Notes: a model not told the origin generated them from the letters alone. A stretch of DNA of 64,000 nucleotides from Allofustis seminis DSM 15817 (GCF_000374325.1 NZ_KB894080.1:153190-217189); one strand, 5' to 3'. Positions 36,425-45,807 are shown, numbered from the stretch's first letter. Numbers and translations are program-made.

Positions 36425-37765
36425 ATGGGAAGTATAGTGGATGTTGTAATTGCAAATGTAAAAGAAAAAAATGGTGAAGCAAGTCTATTTGCCCAAGCAG
36501 TAGAAGAAGTACTAGAGTCGGTCGAACCTATTCTAAAGAAACGTCCAGATTTGGTTGATTCATATGTTCTCCCTCTTTTAGTTGAACCAGAACGCATCAT
36601 TAGCTTTCGCGTGCCTTGGGTTGATGATGAAGGAGTTACACATGTGAATACGGGCTACCGTTGTCAATTCAACAGTGCGATTGGTCCTTATAAAGGGGGA
36701 CTGCGTTTTTCGCCTGAAGTGAGTGTTGATGAAGTGAAATTTTTAGCTTTTGAGCAAACTTTTAAAAATGCGTTGACTGGTCTGCCGATTGGGGGCGCAA
36801 AAGGCGGTGCCGATTTCGATCCTATCGGAAAATCCGATATGGAAATCATGCGTTTTTGTCAAAGTTTTATGAATGAATTGTATCGCCATATTGGACCAGT
36901 TACAGATGTTCCAGCAGGTGATATTGGCGTTGGCAAGCGTGAAATTGGTTATATGTATGGTCAATACAAAAAATTAACAAATCGCGTTGAAGGCACATTG
37001 ACTGGGAAGTCGCCAGTAGATGGCGGACTTGTTGGTCGTGAAGAAGCCACTGGTTATGGTGTCGTCTTTTTTGCTCGTGAAATGTTAGCCTACCATCAGG
37101 ATGATCTGACAGCTAAAGAAGTTGTCCTCTCTGGATATGGTAATGTAGCATGGGGCGCCGCTAAAAAATTAAATGAATTAGGCGCTAAAGTGATCACCAT
37201 TTCTGGTCTTGAAGGATTTATTCATGATCCAGAGGGTATAAGCGGTGAAAAAGTAGATTTCATGCGTGAAATTCGTTACGGCGACAAGACACTTGCTGAT
37301 TTTGTTGAGAAATTCCCATCCGCAACATTTTATCCGAATGAACAACCTTGGCATGTGTCAGGTGATATTTATATGCCATGTGCCACGCAAAATGAAATTG
37401 GTCAAATAGAAGCTGAAGCGATCGCAAAAAGTCGCGGGCAATATATTGTTGAAGGTTCTAATATGCCTTTAACGCGTGAAGCGACTCATATTCTCAAAGT
37501 AGCAGGTAAAATGATTGCCCCATTTAAAGCAGCCAATGCAGGTGGTGTGGCATGTTCAGTTTATGAAATGGCACAAAATGCATCATTTATTCCGACAGCT
37601 GAGGCGCAAGTCTATGCGCAACTGGAGATTTTGATGAAGAATATCCATCAGACATGTGTTGAAGTGTGTGAAGCTTATCAACTACCGTATGATTTGAATG
37701 TCGGAGCGAATTTAGCAGCCTTTGAACGCGTTGCTGAAGCAATGTTAGCACAGGGCATCGTTTAA
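36425..37765 (+). CDS. gdhA: NADP-type glutamate dehydrogenase
   Basis: A 446-residue hexameric-type GDH making glutamate from 2-oxoglutarate and ammonia. GGLRF and PIGGAKGGADFDP (catalytic Lys) and the Rossmann SGYGNVAWGAA are intact. ATG 36425 is 6 bases after AGGAAG; an ATG at 36419 touches the site. Its place inside a polysaccharide operon, between aminotransferase genes, suggests that it feeds glutamate to them as amino donor. Confidence 0.93.
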   Translation: MGSIVDVVIANVKEKNGEASLFAQAVEEVLESVEPILKKRPDLVDSYVLPLLVEPERIISFRVPWVDDEGVTHVNTGYRCQFNSAIGPYKGGLRFSPEVSVDEVKFLAFEQTFKNALTGLPIGGAKGGADFDPIGKSDMEIMRFCQSFMNELYRHIGPVTDVPAGDIGVGKREIGYMYGQYKKLTNRVEGTLTGKSPVDGGLVGREEATGYGVVFFAREMLAYHQDDLTAKEVVLSGYGNVAWGAAKKLNELGAKVITISGLEGFIHDPEGISGEKVDFMREIRYGDKTLADFVEKFPSATFYPNEQPWHVSGDIYMPCATQNEIGQIEAEAIAKSRGQYIVEGSNMPLTREATHILKVAGKMIAPFKAANAGGVACSVYEMAQNASFIPTAEAQVYAQLEILMKNIHQTCVEVCEAYQLPYDLNVGANLAAFERVAEAMLAQGIV

Positions 37766-37809
37766 TAGTGGATGAAGATAGAGATTGAAGGAATAAAGGA
37801 GAGACAAAT

Positions 37810-39027
37810 ATGTCGAAAAAAATGAATATACCCTTTTCACCGCCAGATATTACACAAGCGGAAATTGATGCAGTAGTAGATGTTTTGAAATCAGGCTGGT
37901 TAACAACAGGTCCAGTAACGAAAGATTTCGAAGTGAAGTTGGCACAGTTTTGTAAGACTGCACGTGTGGCAACGATGAACTCTGCAACAGCAGCGATGGA
38001 AATGACCTTACGTCTGTTGGACATTGGACCAGGAGATGAAGTCATTACATCGGCATATACTTATACGGCAAGTGCTAGCGTGATTGCCCATGTGGGTGCG
38101 AAGATTGTTCTAGTCGATACGACACCAGATTCTCTCGAGATGGATTATGATGCCCTTGAGGCAGCAATAACGGATAAGACAAAAGCAATCATTCCTGTTG
38201 ATATTGCAGGTGTGATGTGTGATTATGATAAGATTTTTGAAGTGGCCGAGTCCAAAAAAGACTTATATCATCCAAAAGCGGGCACGTTGCAAGAACATTT
38301 TGATCGTGTCGTCATTTTAAGTGATAGTGCCCACTCTCTTGGTGCTCAGCGCAATGGCAAAATGGCGGGTGCATATGCGGATTTCAGTTGCTTTTCTTTC
38401 CATGCCGTTAAGAACTTGACAACGGCAGAAGGCGGTGCAGTAACGTGGCAATCCATCCCAGGCGTAGATGATGAAGAGATATATAATCATTTTATGCGTT
38501 TGATCTTACATGGTCAGACAAAAGATGCTTTATCGAAAAATAAAGCAGGAGCATGGGAATATGATATTGTAGCCCCTTATTTCAAAGCGAATTTGACAGA
38601 TATTCATGCTGCATTGGGACGTGAACAGCTAAAACGTTACCCAGCACTTATTGCCAGACGCCATGAAATTATTGCAAAATATAATGCTGGATTTGCGGGA
38701 GAAGACTTTATTACGCCAGTTCATAAGGCTGAAAATGCAGCCTCGAGCGGTCATTTATATTTGCTACGCGTGAAAGATTTCACGCTGGAAGAGCGAAATG
38801 AATTAATCAAGCGTGTAGCCGAAAAAGGTATCGCTACAAATGTTCATTACAAGCCATTACCGCTGTTGACAGCTTACCATGATTTAGGTTTTGAAATGGC
38901 AGACTATCCAAATGCTTATCAACAATATATCAATGAAATTACTTTGCCGCTTCATACATTATTAACAGATGAAGAAGTGGATTTCATCATTGAGACAATC
39001 CAGACAGAAGTTGCCAAAATGAGATAA
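37810..39027 (+). CDS. DegT/DnrJ/EryC1-family aminotransferase
   Basis: A 405-residue PLP enzyme that usually aminates nucleotide-linked keto sugars. NSATAAMEM near residue 60 and FHAVKNLTTAEGG (PLP Lys) are typical; SPPDITQAEI at the start is the common N-terminal pattern. AAAGGAG before the ATG. It could make a 4-amino-4,6-dideoxy sugar with the EpsC-type dehydratase at 40255, as in AAT-Gal routes of zwitterionic polymers; this is inference. Confidence 0.9.
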   Translation: MSKKMNIPFSPPDITQAEIDAVVDVLKSGWLTTGPVTKDFEVKLAQFCKTARVATMNSATAAMEMTLRLLDIGPGDEVITSAYTYTASASVIAHVGAKIVLVDTTPDSLEMDYDALEAAITDKTKAIIPVDIAGVMCDYDKIFEVAESKKDLYHPKAGTLQEHFDRVVILSDSAHSLGAQRNGKMAGAYADFSCFSFHAVKNLTTAEGGAVTWQSIPGVDDEEIYNHFMRLILHGQTKDALSKNKAGAWEYDIVAPYFKANLTDIHAALGREQLKRYPALIARRHEIIAKYNAGFAGEDFITPVHKAENAASSGHLYLLRVKDFTLEERNELIKRVAEKGIATNVHYKPLPLLTAYHDLGFEMADYPNAYQQYINEITLPLHTLLTDEEVDFIIETIQTEVAKMR

Positions 39028-39041
39028 TAAGTGAATAAATT

Positions 39042-39090
39042 AAAAGCGCACGTTACCCGGCTATGCATGGGTAACGGCGCTTTTTTTGAT
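39042..39090. terminator. strong bidirectional terminator
   Basis: AAAAGCGC-A-CGTTACCC (39042-39058) pairs GGGTAACG-GCGCTTTT (39069-39084) with one bulged base; T runs on both strands. It closes the plus-strand operon and the convergent LicD gene. Confidence 0.92.
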
Positions 39091-39101
39091 AGTTATGCGG
39101 A

Positions 39102-39974
39102 CTAGAATTTAGGCGTCTTAAAAAAGGCGTCTTTTTTTGCATCATAGCCACGGTGTGTATTCACTTGCGCAGGCACATGCCCAGCGCGGTCTTCTTCTGC
39201 AGGAATTTGCATGTAGTCATTATAAAAGACTTTCAAATATTTATCTGGATTGTTCGGTGCTTTGAAGGTGAATCCCTCGAATTCAATCGGCTGCGTAGGA
39301 AAGATATCATGATGATAAAAAATATCTTTCTCACGAAAACTTAAGCACGTATATTTTATGTTGTCATAGGACACGTTGCGATATTTTGTGAATAGCTCCA
39401 GCAGCTCACGGTCGAGCGCTTCAGACGATTTGAACATATAATAAATGTATGCCAATTTTTTCTTCAAGAGTCCGATGAGGTAATCTTTTGTAAAAGCAGG
39501 TGCTTTATCGACGGTCGGAACATATTTGCGAATCGTTTTGCGATCCAATGCTAGACATTCATCAAGATAACGATCCGTCCCATATTCAGGCAATTTGTCG
39601 TAGACGAAGATATCAATATAGATACCATGGTGCATGTCCAGTCCGCGCGTGGCCCACTCGACAAAGGTCGTATTATTTTTGCGTACTTTATCAAAGGTGA
39701 AAGGATAATTCGGATCTGTTTTTCGTGTCTGAAGGAAGAATTCATCGCCTAATTCAGCGGGTGCGACTTTGACAAAACGTTCATAGTCATCCCGCAGCAT
39801 TGCGATATCCATATCATCATCCCAAGGAATGAATCCTTTATGACGAACGGCCCCTAAAAGTGTCCCGCAGTCTATCCAGTAGTCGATAGCATGGCGGTCA
39901 CAAATTTCGGTTACTTTCTTTAATATTTGCAGTTCGATATGTTGTACTTCACGTAAGGAGAATTGGTCTGTCAT
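39102..39974 (-). CDS. LicD-family phosphotransferase, third copy
   Basis: A 290-residue LicD protein with CGTLLGAVRHKGFIPWDDDMDIAM (split: CGTLLGAVRHKG, then FIPWDDDMDIAM) near residues 38-62 and YNDYMQIPA near the C-terminus. It reads against the operon and shares its terminator. Its own promoter would lie in 39975-40050. A separate promoter suggests a job or timing distinct from the tandem LicDs. Confidence 0.87.
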   Translation of the reverse strand: MTDQFSLREVQHIELQILKKVTEICDRHAIDYWIDCGTLLGAVRHKGFIPWDDDMDIAMLRDDYERFVKVAPAELGDEFFLQTRKTDPNYPFTFDKVRKNNTTFVEWATRGLDMHHGIYIDIFVYDKLPEYGTDRYLDECLALDRKTIRKYVPTVDKAPAFTKDYLIGLLKKKLAYIYYMFKSSEALDRELLELFTKYRNVSYDNIKYTCLSFREKDIFYHHDIFPTQPIEFEGFTFKAPNNPDKYLKVFYNDYMQIPAEEDRAGHVPAQVNTHRGYDAKKDAFFKTPKF

Positions 39975-40192
39975 GACATATACCTATTACTTTCTTTAAA
40001 GTTAGCTCCTATTATACTTAAAAATTAATGAAACTTCCATTACTAAGCGAAAAATTTAAAAGTGGCAAACTTTTTTAAGTGGTAGACGTAATAAAGCCCT
40101 AAATCATGTGCTAAGTGCTAGTTAATGTCTACTTCTTGCGGCCAACATCTATGCATAAACAACATCTTCGATAAACATGCCATTCATTTTTG

Positions 40193-40201
40193 TGCTATAA
40201 T
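40193..40201 (+). promoter_or_regulatory. extended -10 promoter of the EpsC-like gene
   Basis: TGCTATAAT with no good -35 box, about 55 bases before the ATG. The remaining 39975-40192 is AT-rich with no gene seen. Confidence 0.65.
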
Positions 40202-40254
40202 CAAAATATCCTATACAAAAAATATATAAAACATTAACAGAAAAGAGAATTCGC

Positions 40255-42060
40255 ATGAGTCGTTTAACGAAAAAAATCATATGGATGATAGTGGACAGCT
40301 TTATTCTTTTAACGTCTGGCTATCTTTCTTATTTATTTCTGAGCCCGATGATTTGGTTGAATCAAAGAAGCATGTTTTTCCACATTTTGAGCAATATTGC
40401 GATCTATTTGCTAGTGGCCAACTTGTTCAAGGTCTATCAGAAAATTAATCGCTACACGAGCGTTAAAGAAACATTGTCACATTTTTTGGCAGTCACGCTG
40501 ACCTTTTTAATCTCATCGACCATCTATTATATGCGTTATGAGATTAATAGCTTGCGTTTTACTGCACTGACTTATTTGATTGCTGCCATGGTTCTTCCAG
40601 GTTTGCGTATCATTTGGCGCTTGATTGTCGAACATATGGACCGCGAACGCCGCTTTGCTAATACACACGTTCATCCCATTAAGACGTTAGTTGTCGGTGC
40701 TGGAGAGGGAGGCTCACTCTTCATTCGACATATGAAAAATGAACCAGAGATGGATATTATTGGTATTGTCGATGAAAATGTAGACAAATTGCATACGAAA
40801 GTCTTCGGCGTTGAAGTACTTGGAACATTTGAAGATATTGACAAGATTATCAAGCAATATAACGTGGATCAGGTAACCGTTGCAATTCCATCGCTTGCGA
40901 AAAAAGATCTGGAACGCGTCTTAGAGCATACAGGTGCAGCCAATGTGAAAGTCAACCAGATGCCGTCCGTTGAGAATGTTATTTCTGGAAATTATGAAGT
41001 CAATGAAATGAAAGAAATTGGCGTCATGGACTTGCTTGGACGTTCCGAAGTCAAATTAGACACGAAACAAATTTCAGATAAGATTATTAATCAGACCATT
41101 CTTGTAACGGGTGCGGGCGGTTCGATCGGCTCTGAGATTACACGTCAAATCATGGAATTCATTCCAAAAAGAATCTTACTTTTAGGTCAAGATGAGTTTG
41201 CCATTTATACGATTCATCAAGAAATGCTCAAACATCGTTACGCTGACCGCGTTGATTTGGTGCCTATTATTGGCGATATTAAAGATCGGGAGCGTATGTT
41301 TGAAGTAATGGAACGCTATCAACCCTCTGTCGTCTACCATGCAGCAGCCCATAAACATGTTCCTTTAATGGAATATAATCCACGTGAAGCCGTTAAAAAT
41401 AATGTCTACGGTACGAAAAATGTGGCTGAAGCGGCAAAAGCTAATGGCGTGAAATCATTCGTCATGATTTCGACAGATAAGGCCGTTAACCCGACAAATG
41501 TTATGGGAGCTACGAAGCGTATGGCAGAGATGATTGTAACGAGCCTTAATGATGAAACATGTGAGACAACTTTTTCAGCTGTTCGTTTTGGGAACGTTCT
41601 TGGCTCAAGCGGGAGCGTTGTGCCATTATTTAAACGTCAGATTGCAAATGGCGGCCCAGTAACCGTTACTGATTTCCGGATGACCCGCTACTTTATGACC
41701 ATTCCTGAAGCGAGTCGTCTAGTGATTCAAGCGGGAGCGTTGGCGCGTGGTGGCGAGATCTTCGTGCTAGATATGGGCGAGCGCGTACGCATTTATGACT
41801 TGGCGAAGAAAATGATCTCCCTCAGTGGCAAACAAGGAAAAGTTGAAATTGTCGAATCAGGAATTCGCCCAGGCGAGAAATTGTATGAAGAAATGTTGAC
41901 TAACACTGAACAAGTTTCCAATCAAGTTTTTGAGAAGATATTTATTGGGAACGTAACTCATGTGCCATTGGAAACGGTCATGGACTTCGCAGCGAAATTG
42001 CTTAAGATGCCTGAACCAGAACTTAGAAAAGAAATTGTTAAATTTGCAAATGAACACTAA
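40255..42060 (+). CDS. membrane-bound UDP-sugar 4,6-dehydratase (CapD/EpsC type)
   Basis: A 601-residue protein: four N-terminal helices (about 10-125), a CoA-binding-like domain with VVGAGEGG (about 145-260), then the NAD-dependent dehydratase domain starting TGAGGSIGSE (about 285) with FVMISTDKAVNPTNVMGATKR. It makes a 4-keto-6-deoxy sugar from UDP-GlcNAc-type substrates. It has its own promoter and terminator and is probably tied to the polysaccharide locus through the DegT aminotransferase. Confidence 0.9.
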   Translation: MSRLTKKIIWMIVDSFILLTSGYLSYLFLSPMIWLNQRSMFFHILSNIAIYLLVANLFKVYQKINRYTSVKETLSHFLAVTLTFLISSTIYYMRYEINSLRFTALTYLIAAMVLPGLRIIWRLIVEHMDRERRFANTHVHPIKTLVVGAGEGGSLFIRHMKNEPEMDIIGIVDENVDKLHTKVFGVEVLGTFEDIDKIIKQYNVDQVTVAIPSLAKKDLERVLEHTGAANVKVNQMPSVENVISGNYEVNEMKEIGVMDLLGRSEVKLDTKQISDKIINQTILVTGAGGSIGSEITRQIMEFIPKRILLLGQDEFAIYTIHQEMLKHRYADRVDLVPIIGDIKDRERMFEVMERYQPSVVYHAAAHKHVPLMEYNPREAVKNNVYGTKNVAEAAKANGVKSFVMISTDKAVNPTNVMGATKRMAEMIVTSLNDETCETTFSAVRFGNVLGSSGSVVPLFKRQIANGGPVTVTDFRMTRYFMTIPEASRLVIQAGALARGGEIFVLDMGERVRIYDLAKKMISLSGKQGKVEIVESGIRPGEKLYEEMLTNTEQVSNQVFEKIFIGNVTHVPLETVMDFAAKLLKMPEPELRKEIVKFANEH

Positions 42061-42066
42061 TTGCTA

Positions 42067-42128
42067 AAAGAGGCGGGGTGCCTTCTTCGTTCATGTGTTG
42101 AATGAAGAAGGCGCGCCGCCTTTTTTAT
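42067..42128 (+). terminator. long terminator hairpin after the dehydratase gene
   Basis: AGGCGGGGTGCCTTCTTC... pairs GAAGAAGGCGCGCCGCCT, about 20 paired bases, followed by six T. Confidence 0.92.
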
Positions 42129-42148
42129 ATAAAAATAACAAAATAATA

Positions 42149-42177
42149 TTGCAAGGGAGAATGAAAGTTGGTACAAT
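42149..42177 (+). promoter_or_regulatory. promoter of the lic operon
   Basis: TTGCAA (42149-42154), 17-base spacer, TACAAT (42172-42177). Confidence 0.8.
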
Positions 42178-42229
42178 GTTCACGAAAATAAAAAAAATAA
42201 TTATTCTGAACAACCAAAGGAGAATGATC

Positions 42230-43984
42230 GTGAACATTATAACTTCCAATTTATTAATAAATCTAAAAAAACATGGCTATACAAATCAGCGCGACATTGC
42301 CAAACGTACAGGGCATTCCTTAGGTGCCATTAATAAAGGTCTCAAGCAGTTGCGTGCAGCGGATTATCTAAAGCAACAAACCTTGACCCAAAAAGCTGAG
42401 GACACACTCAGTTCACTTAAAGAGAAACAGGCGATTATTTTGGCAGCGGGGTTCGGGGTACGGATGCTCCCAATTAACCACGAAATTCCTAAAGGCTTAG
42501 TTGAAGTAAAAGGACAACGCTTGATTGAACGATTAATTGAGCAACTGTTGGCAGCACAAGTCAGTGATATTAAAATTGTGGTCGGTTTTCAAAAAGAAAA
42601 ATATGAATATCTTATGGATAAATATCCTGTCAAATTACTTGTCAATACAAAATACAAAGATAAGAACAATATTGACTCACTTGCAACTGGTATGAGCCAC
42701 ATGAAGAATACATTCGTTGTGCCATGTGATGTCTGGTTGGCTGACAATCCTTTCTTACAAGAAGCACTTTATGCATGGTATCTTGTAACAGATGCCAAAG
42801 GGCGCAGTTTATTTAAAGTAGCAAACAATCAAAAGATTATCGAAACGACTTTGACAGAGGAAGGTAACTATTTAACGGGTGTCGCTTACTTCCCAAAAGA
42901 AGAATTCAAACAGCTTGCCCATGCCATCCATGCTGCGACAAAAGATAATGATTTTGCGCATTCTTTTTGGGAAGAGATTTTATTTGAGCAGACAGCATTT
43001 GACATATATGCACATATAGCACCTAATGACCATGTGCTAGAGATTAATACTTATGAAGATTTGCGCGCAGCGGATGATCGTTCACAGTCGCTAGAAACAC
43101 AGGCTGTTTTGAAAATTGCGGAAGTGTTCAATGTTTCGCCACAAGAAGTTAAAGACGTTACAACCATGAAAGCGGGTATGACGAACCGTTCTTTCTTATT
43201 TACAGTTGATGGAAAACGTTACATTATGCGGATGCCAGGCGAAGGATCCAATCAATTAATTAATCGCTTTGAAGAAGCAGCTGTCTATGAGAAAATCAAT
43301 CATCAAGGCATTTGTGATGAGGTATTGTATATTCAGCCCGAAAGTGGATATAAGATTACTGCTTTTATGGAAGATTCCCACGTCTGCGATCCGCATGATC
43401 CAAAACAAATAGCGCTTTGCATGGGGAAATTACGCCAATTCCATCAATTAGCATTAAAAGTCGATCATACATTTGATATTTTTGAGCTGCTAGAATTTTA
43501 CGAGGACCTCTGGGAGGGGCAGCCAAGTGCTTATCCTGATTATGAAAAAACAAAAGCCAAAATTTATGAAATAAAACATTATATTGATCACCATGCAGGC
43601 GAGAAAATCTTGTCCCATATTGATGCTAATGCAGATAATTTCCTCATCTATTCCGATGCGGACGGAAAAGAACATGTACGTCTTATTGATTGGGAATATG
43701 CTGCAATGCATGACCCAGCGGTTGACATTGCAATGTTTGCAATTTATTCGATGCTAGATCGTCAAGAAACAGATCGCGTGATTGATATTTATTATGAAGG
43801 GGAAACTCCCGAAGAAAAAAGAACGCTTATTTATGCTTATATTGCAGCAGCTGGCTTATTATGGAGTAACTGGTGTGAATATAAGCGCAAATTCGGAATC
43901 GATTTTGGCGATTATTCAATTGCTCAGTATCGCTATGCGAAAGATTATTACAAAATTCTAAAAGAGGAGAAAAAAGTACTATGA
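42230..43984 (+). CDS. HTH - phosphocholine cytidylyltransferase - choline kinase fusion (LicC-LicA)
   Basis: A 584-residue three-domain protein starting at GTG 42230 (AAAGGAG 7 bases upstream); upstream in-frame codons overlap the promoter and are rejected. Residues 1-65 form a winged helix (QRDIAKRTGHSLGAINKGL). Residues about 68-300 are a LicC-like nucleotidyltransferase (IILAAGFGVRMLP). Residues about 315-584 are a LicA-like kinase: GMTNRSFLF, Brenner motif HIDANADNF and DWEYAA. It would phosphorylate choline and make CDP-choline. The HTH domain could let the enzyme sense or control something, but also occurs in similar proteins with no known role. Overlaps licB by 4 bases. Confidence 0.87.
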   Translation: MNIITSNLLINLKKHGYTNQRDIAKRTGHSLGAINKGLKQLRAADYLKQQTLTQKAEDTLSSLKEKQAIILAAGFGVRMLPINHEIPKGLVEVKGQRLIERLIEQLLAAQVSDIKIVVGFQKEKYEYLMDKYPVKLLVNTKYKDKNNIDSLATGMSHMKNTFVVPCDVWLADNPFLQEALYAWYLVTDAKGRSLFKVANNQKIIETTLTEEGNYLTGVAYFPKEEFKQLAHAIHAATKDNDFAHSFWEEILFEQTAFDIYAHIAPNDHVLEINTYEDLRAADDRSQSLETQAVLKIAEVFNVSPQEVKDVTTMKAGMTNRSFLFTVDGKRYIMRMPGEGSNQLINRFEEAAVYEKINHQGICDEVLYIQPESGYKITAFMEDSHVCDPHDPKQIALCMGKLRQFHQLALKVDHTFDIFELLEFYEDLWEGQPSAYPDYEKTKAKIYEIKHYIDHHAGEKILSHIDANADNFLIYSDADGKEHVRLIDWEYAAMHDPAVDIAMFAIYSMLDRQETDRVIDIYYEGETPEEKRTLIYAYIAAAGLLWSNWCEYKRKFGIDFGDYSIAQYRYAKDYYKILKEEKKVL

Positions 43985-44874
43985 CCAGCGGATTATTTTC
44001 AGGAATATTGTGGGGATTGGATACGCTCTTGATTGGGCTATTCCTCGAACGTATGGGCTTAGGATCCCCACTTATTGCATCGCTTATTAGCACATTTTTG
44101 CATGACTTTTTTTCAAGCATTTGGATGATTATTTATACATCTATTCGCAAGCAGTGGCAACCTATCCTCCGTGCTTTAAAAACATCAAGTGGACGTGCGA
44201 TCGTGATCGGTTCATTGCTCGGCGGGCCTGTCGGCATGAGTGGCTACGTGTTATCGATTAAGTATCTTGGTCCCTCATTAACGGCGATTATTTCATCAAT
44301 TTATCCTGCTTTGTCCGTCTTTTTCTCTTATGTCTTTTTAAAAGAAAAAATGTCGAGAAATCGTATCATCGGTCTTATCATTTGTCTAGGAAGTGTCGTA
44401 TTGCTAAATCTTGGCTCAGATACTGCAACAGGTAGTAATCATCTGCTTGGATTATTTTTTGCAATGCTTGCTTGTTTAGGCTGGAGCTTGGAAGGGGTCA
44501 TCGTTTCTTATGGCATGCGTGAAGAAGAGATTAAGGATGAACATGCCCTTCAAATTCGTCAGCTGAGCTCGGCTATTGTCTATGCTGGAGTGATTATTCC
44601 GCTGATTCATGGTTTTCCTATTGTTAAAGGAGCAGTGTTGTCTGCTGCTTCTTGGATTATTATATTAGCGGCACTTTTTGGTACAGCTTCTTATTTGCTT
44701 TATTATCGTGCCATTTATAAGATTGGTCTATCTAAGGCAGTTGCATTGAATATTACTTATGTGGCATGGGCAGTACTATTCAGTATATTCTTCGGCGGCA
44801 CCATTGACGTTAAGACGGTGATCCTAGGTGCAGCTGTTGTTGGCGGCTCATTAATGGCAGCCATTGAGTGGTAG
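43981..44874 (+). CDS. LicB-like choline transporter (DMT superfamily)
   Basis: A 297-residue, ten-helix EamA-type transporter with two internal halves. Translation is coupled to the LicC-LicA fusion (ATGA overlap). In pneumococcus and Haemophilus, LicB imports choline for LicA and LicC; the same gene context supports that here. Confidence 0.85.
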   Translation: MTSGLFSGILWGLDTLLIGLFLERMGLGSPLIASLISTFLHDFFSSIWMIIYTSIRKQWQPILRALKTSSGRAIVIGSLLGGPVGMSGYVLSIKYLGPSLTAIISSIYPALSVFFSYVFLKEKMSRNRIIGLIICLGSVVLLNLGSDTATGSNHLLGLFFAMLACLGWSLEGVIVSYGMREEEIKDEHALQIRQLSSAIVYAGVIIPLIHGFPIVKGAVLSAASWIIILAALFGTASYLLYYRAIYKIGLSKAVALNITYVAWAVLFSIFFGGTIDVKTVILGAAVVGGSLMAAIEW

Positions 44875-44894
44875 AGTAAAGGAGATATCGAAAG

Positions 44895-45758
44895 ATGCAT
44901 TTTATTGTAGACAATGCCATTATTATGGCGGCAGGTAAATCAAGTCGATTTGCGCCACTTTCTTATGAGAAACCTAAAGCACTCATTGAAGTACGCGGCG
45001 AGGTATTAATCGAACGTCAAATCCGCCAGTTACGTGCTGCTGGAATTGATGAGATTATTGTGGTAACAGGTTATAAGAGTGAAGATTTTGAATATTTAAA
45101 AGCGAAATTCAACGTGCAATTAGTGAAAAATGAAGCTTATGCTACGAGAAATAATCATTCATCACTCTATGCTGTTCGCCACGCCCTGAAGAATACATAT
45201 ATTTGTTCATCAGATAATTATTTTAGCGAGAATCCTTTTGAAAAAGAAGTAGATGGAAGCTACTATGCAACCGTCTATCATTCGGCGGCAACGGATGAAT
45301 GGTGCCCGACACTCGATGAGAAAGGCAATATTGTGCAAGTTACAATTGGTGGAAATGCGCATTGGGTATTTTATGGGCATGTCTTTTTCGATGAGCATTT
45401 TAGCAAGCAATATGTTGCCTTTTTGGAAGAAGCATATCCTGAAGAAGCAACAAAAGAAAAATATTGGGAAGATATTTATTTAGAACATACCGATGTATTG
45501 AAAATGAAAATTAGAAAATATCCTGATGGGGTAATTCATGAATTCGATTCTATTGAAGAATTGCGTCAATTTGACCCGACCTATCAACAAGATACACGTT
45601 CTCCTATTTTAAAAAAAATCGCCCAGCATTTTCATGTTTTAGAAAGTGAGCTGACGAATATGAGTCCGCTGCTGGATGAAGCTGGGGACGTGATTGGTTT
45701 TTCTTTTCTTGTGGGCAAAAAAATCTACCGTTATTTTTATGAAGTTGGTATAATATAA
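44895..45758 (+). CDS. second LicC-like nucleotidyltransferase with vestigial kinase tail
   Basis: A 287-residue protein: LicC-like nucleotidyltransferase (IIMAAGKSSRFAPLSYEKPK, about residues 9-235) followed by about 50 residues (SPILKKIAQHF ... GKKIYRYFYEVG) that align by eye with the linker and first beta strands of the kinase in the fusion at 42230 (AVLKIAEVF ... GKRYIMRMPG). It stops where the rest of a kinase would start, so it looks like a fusion that lost its kinase. It may be a backup cytidylyltransferase or have another substrate. GGAGAT before the ATG. Confidence 0.83.
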   Translation: MHFIVDNAIIMAAGKSSRFAPLSYEKPKALIEVRGEVLIERQIRQLRAAGIDEIIVVTGYKSEDFEYLKAKFNVQLVKNEAYATRNNHSSLYAVRHALKNTYICSSDNYFSENPFEKEVDGSYYATVYHSAATDEWCPTLDEKGNIVQVTIGGNAHWVFYGHVFFDEHFSKQYVAFLEEAYPEEATKEKYWEDIYLEHTDVLKMKIRKYPDGVIHEFDSIEELRQFDPTYQQDTRSPILKKIAQHFHVLESELTNMSPLLDEAGDVIGFSFLVGKKIYRYFYEVGII

Positions 45759-45807
45759 AAATAAAAAATAAAGGTAAGTAAAACAATTGTTTAGACGGGA
45801 GAAAATT

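Noticed and set aside
42095..42229. Longer N-terminus for the HTH-LicC-LicA fusion
   Set aside because: It would cover the terminator and the promoter at 42149-42177; GTG 42230 has a well-spaced ribosome site.
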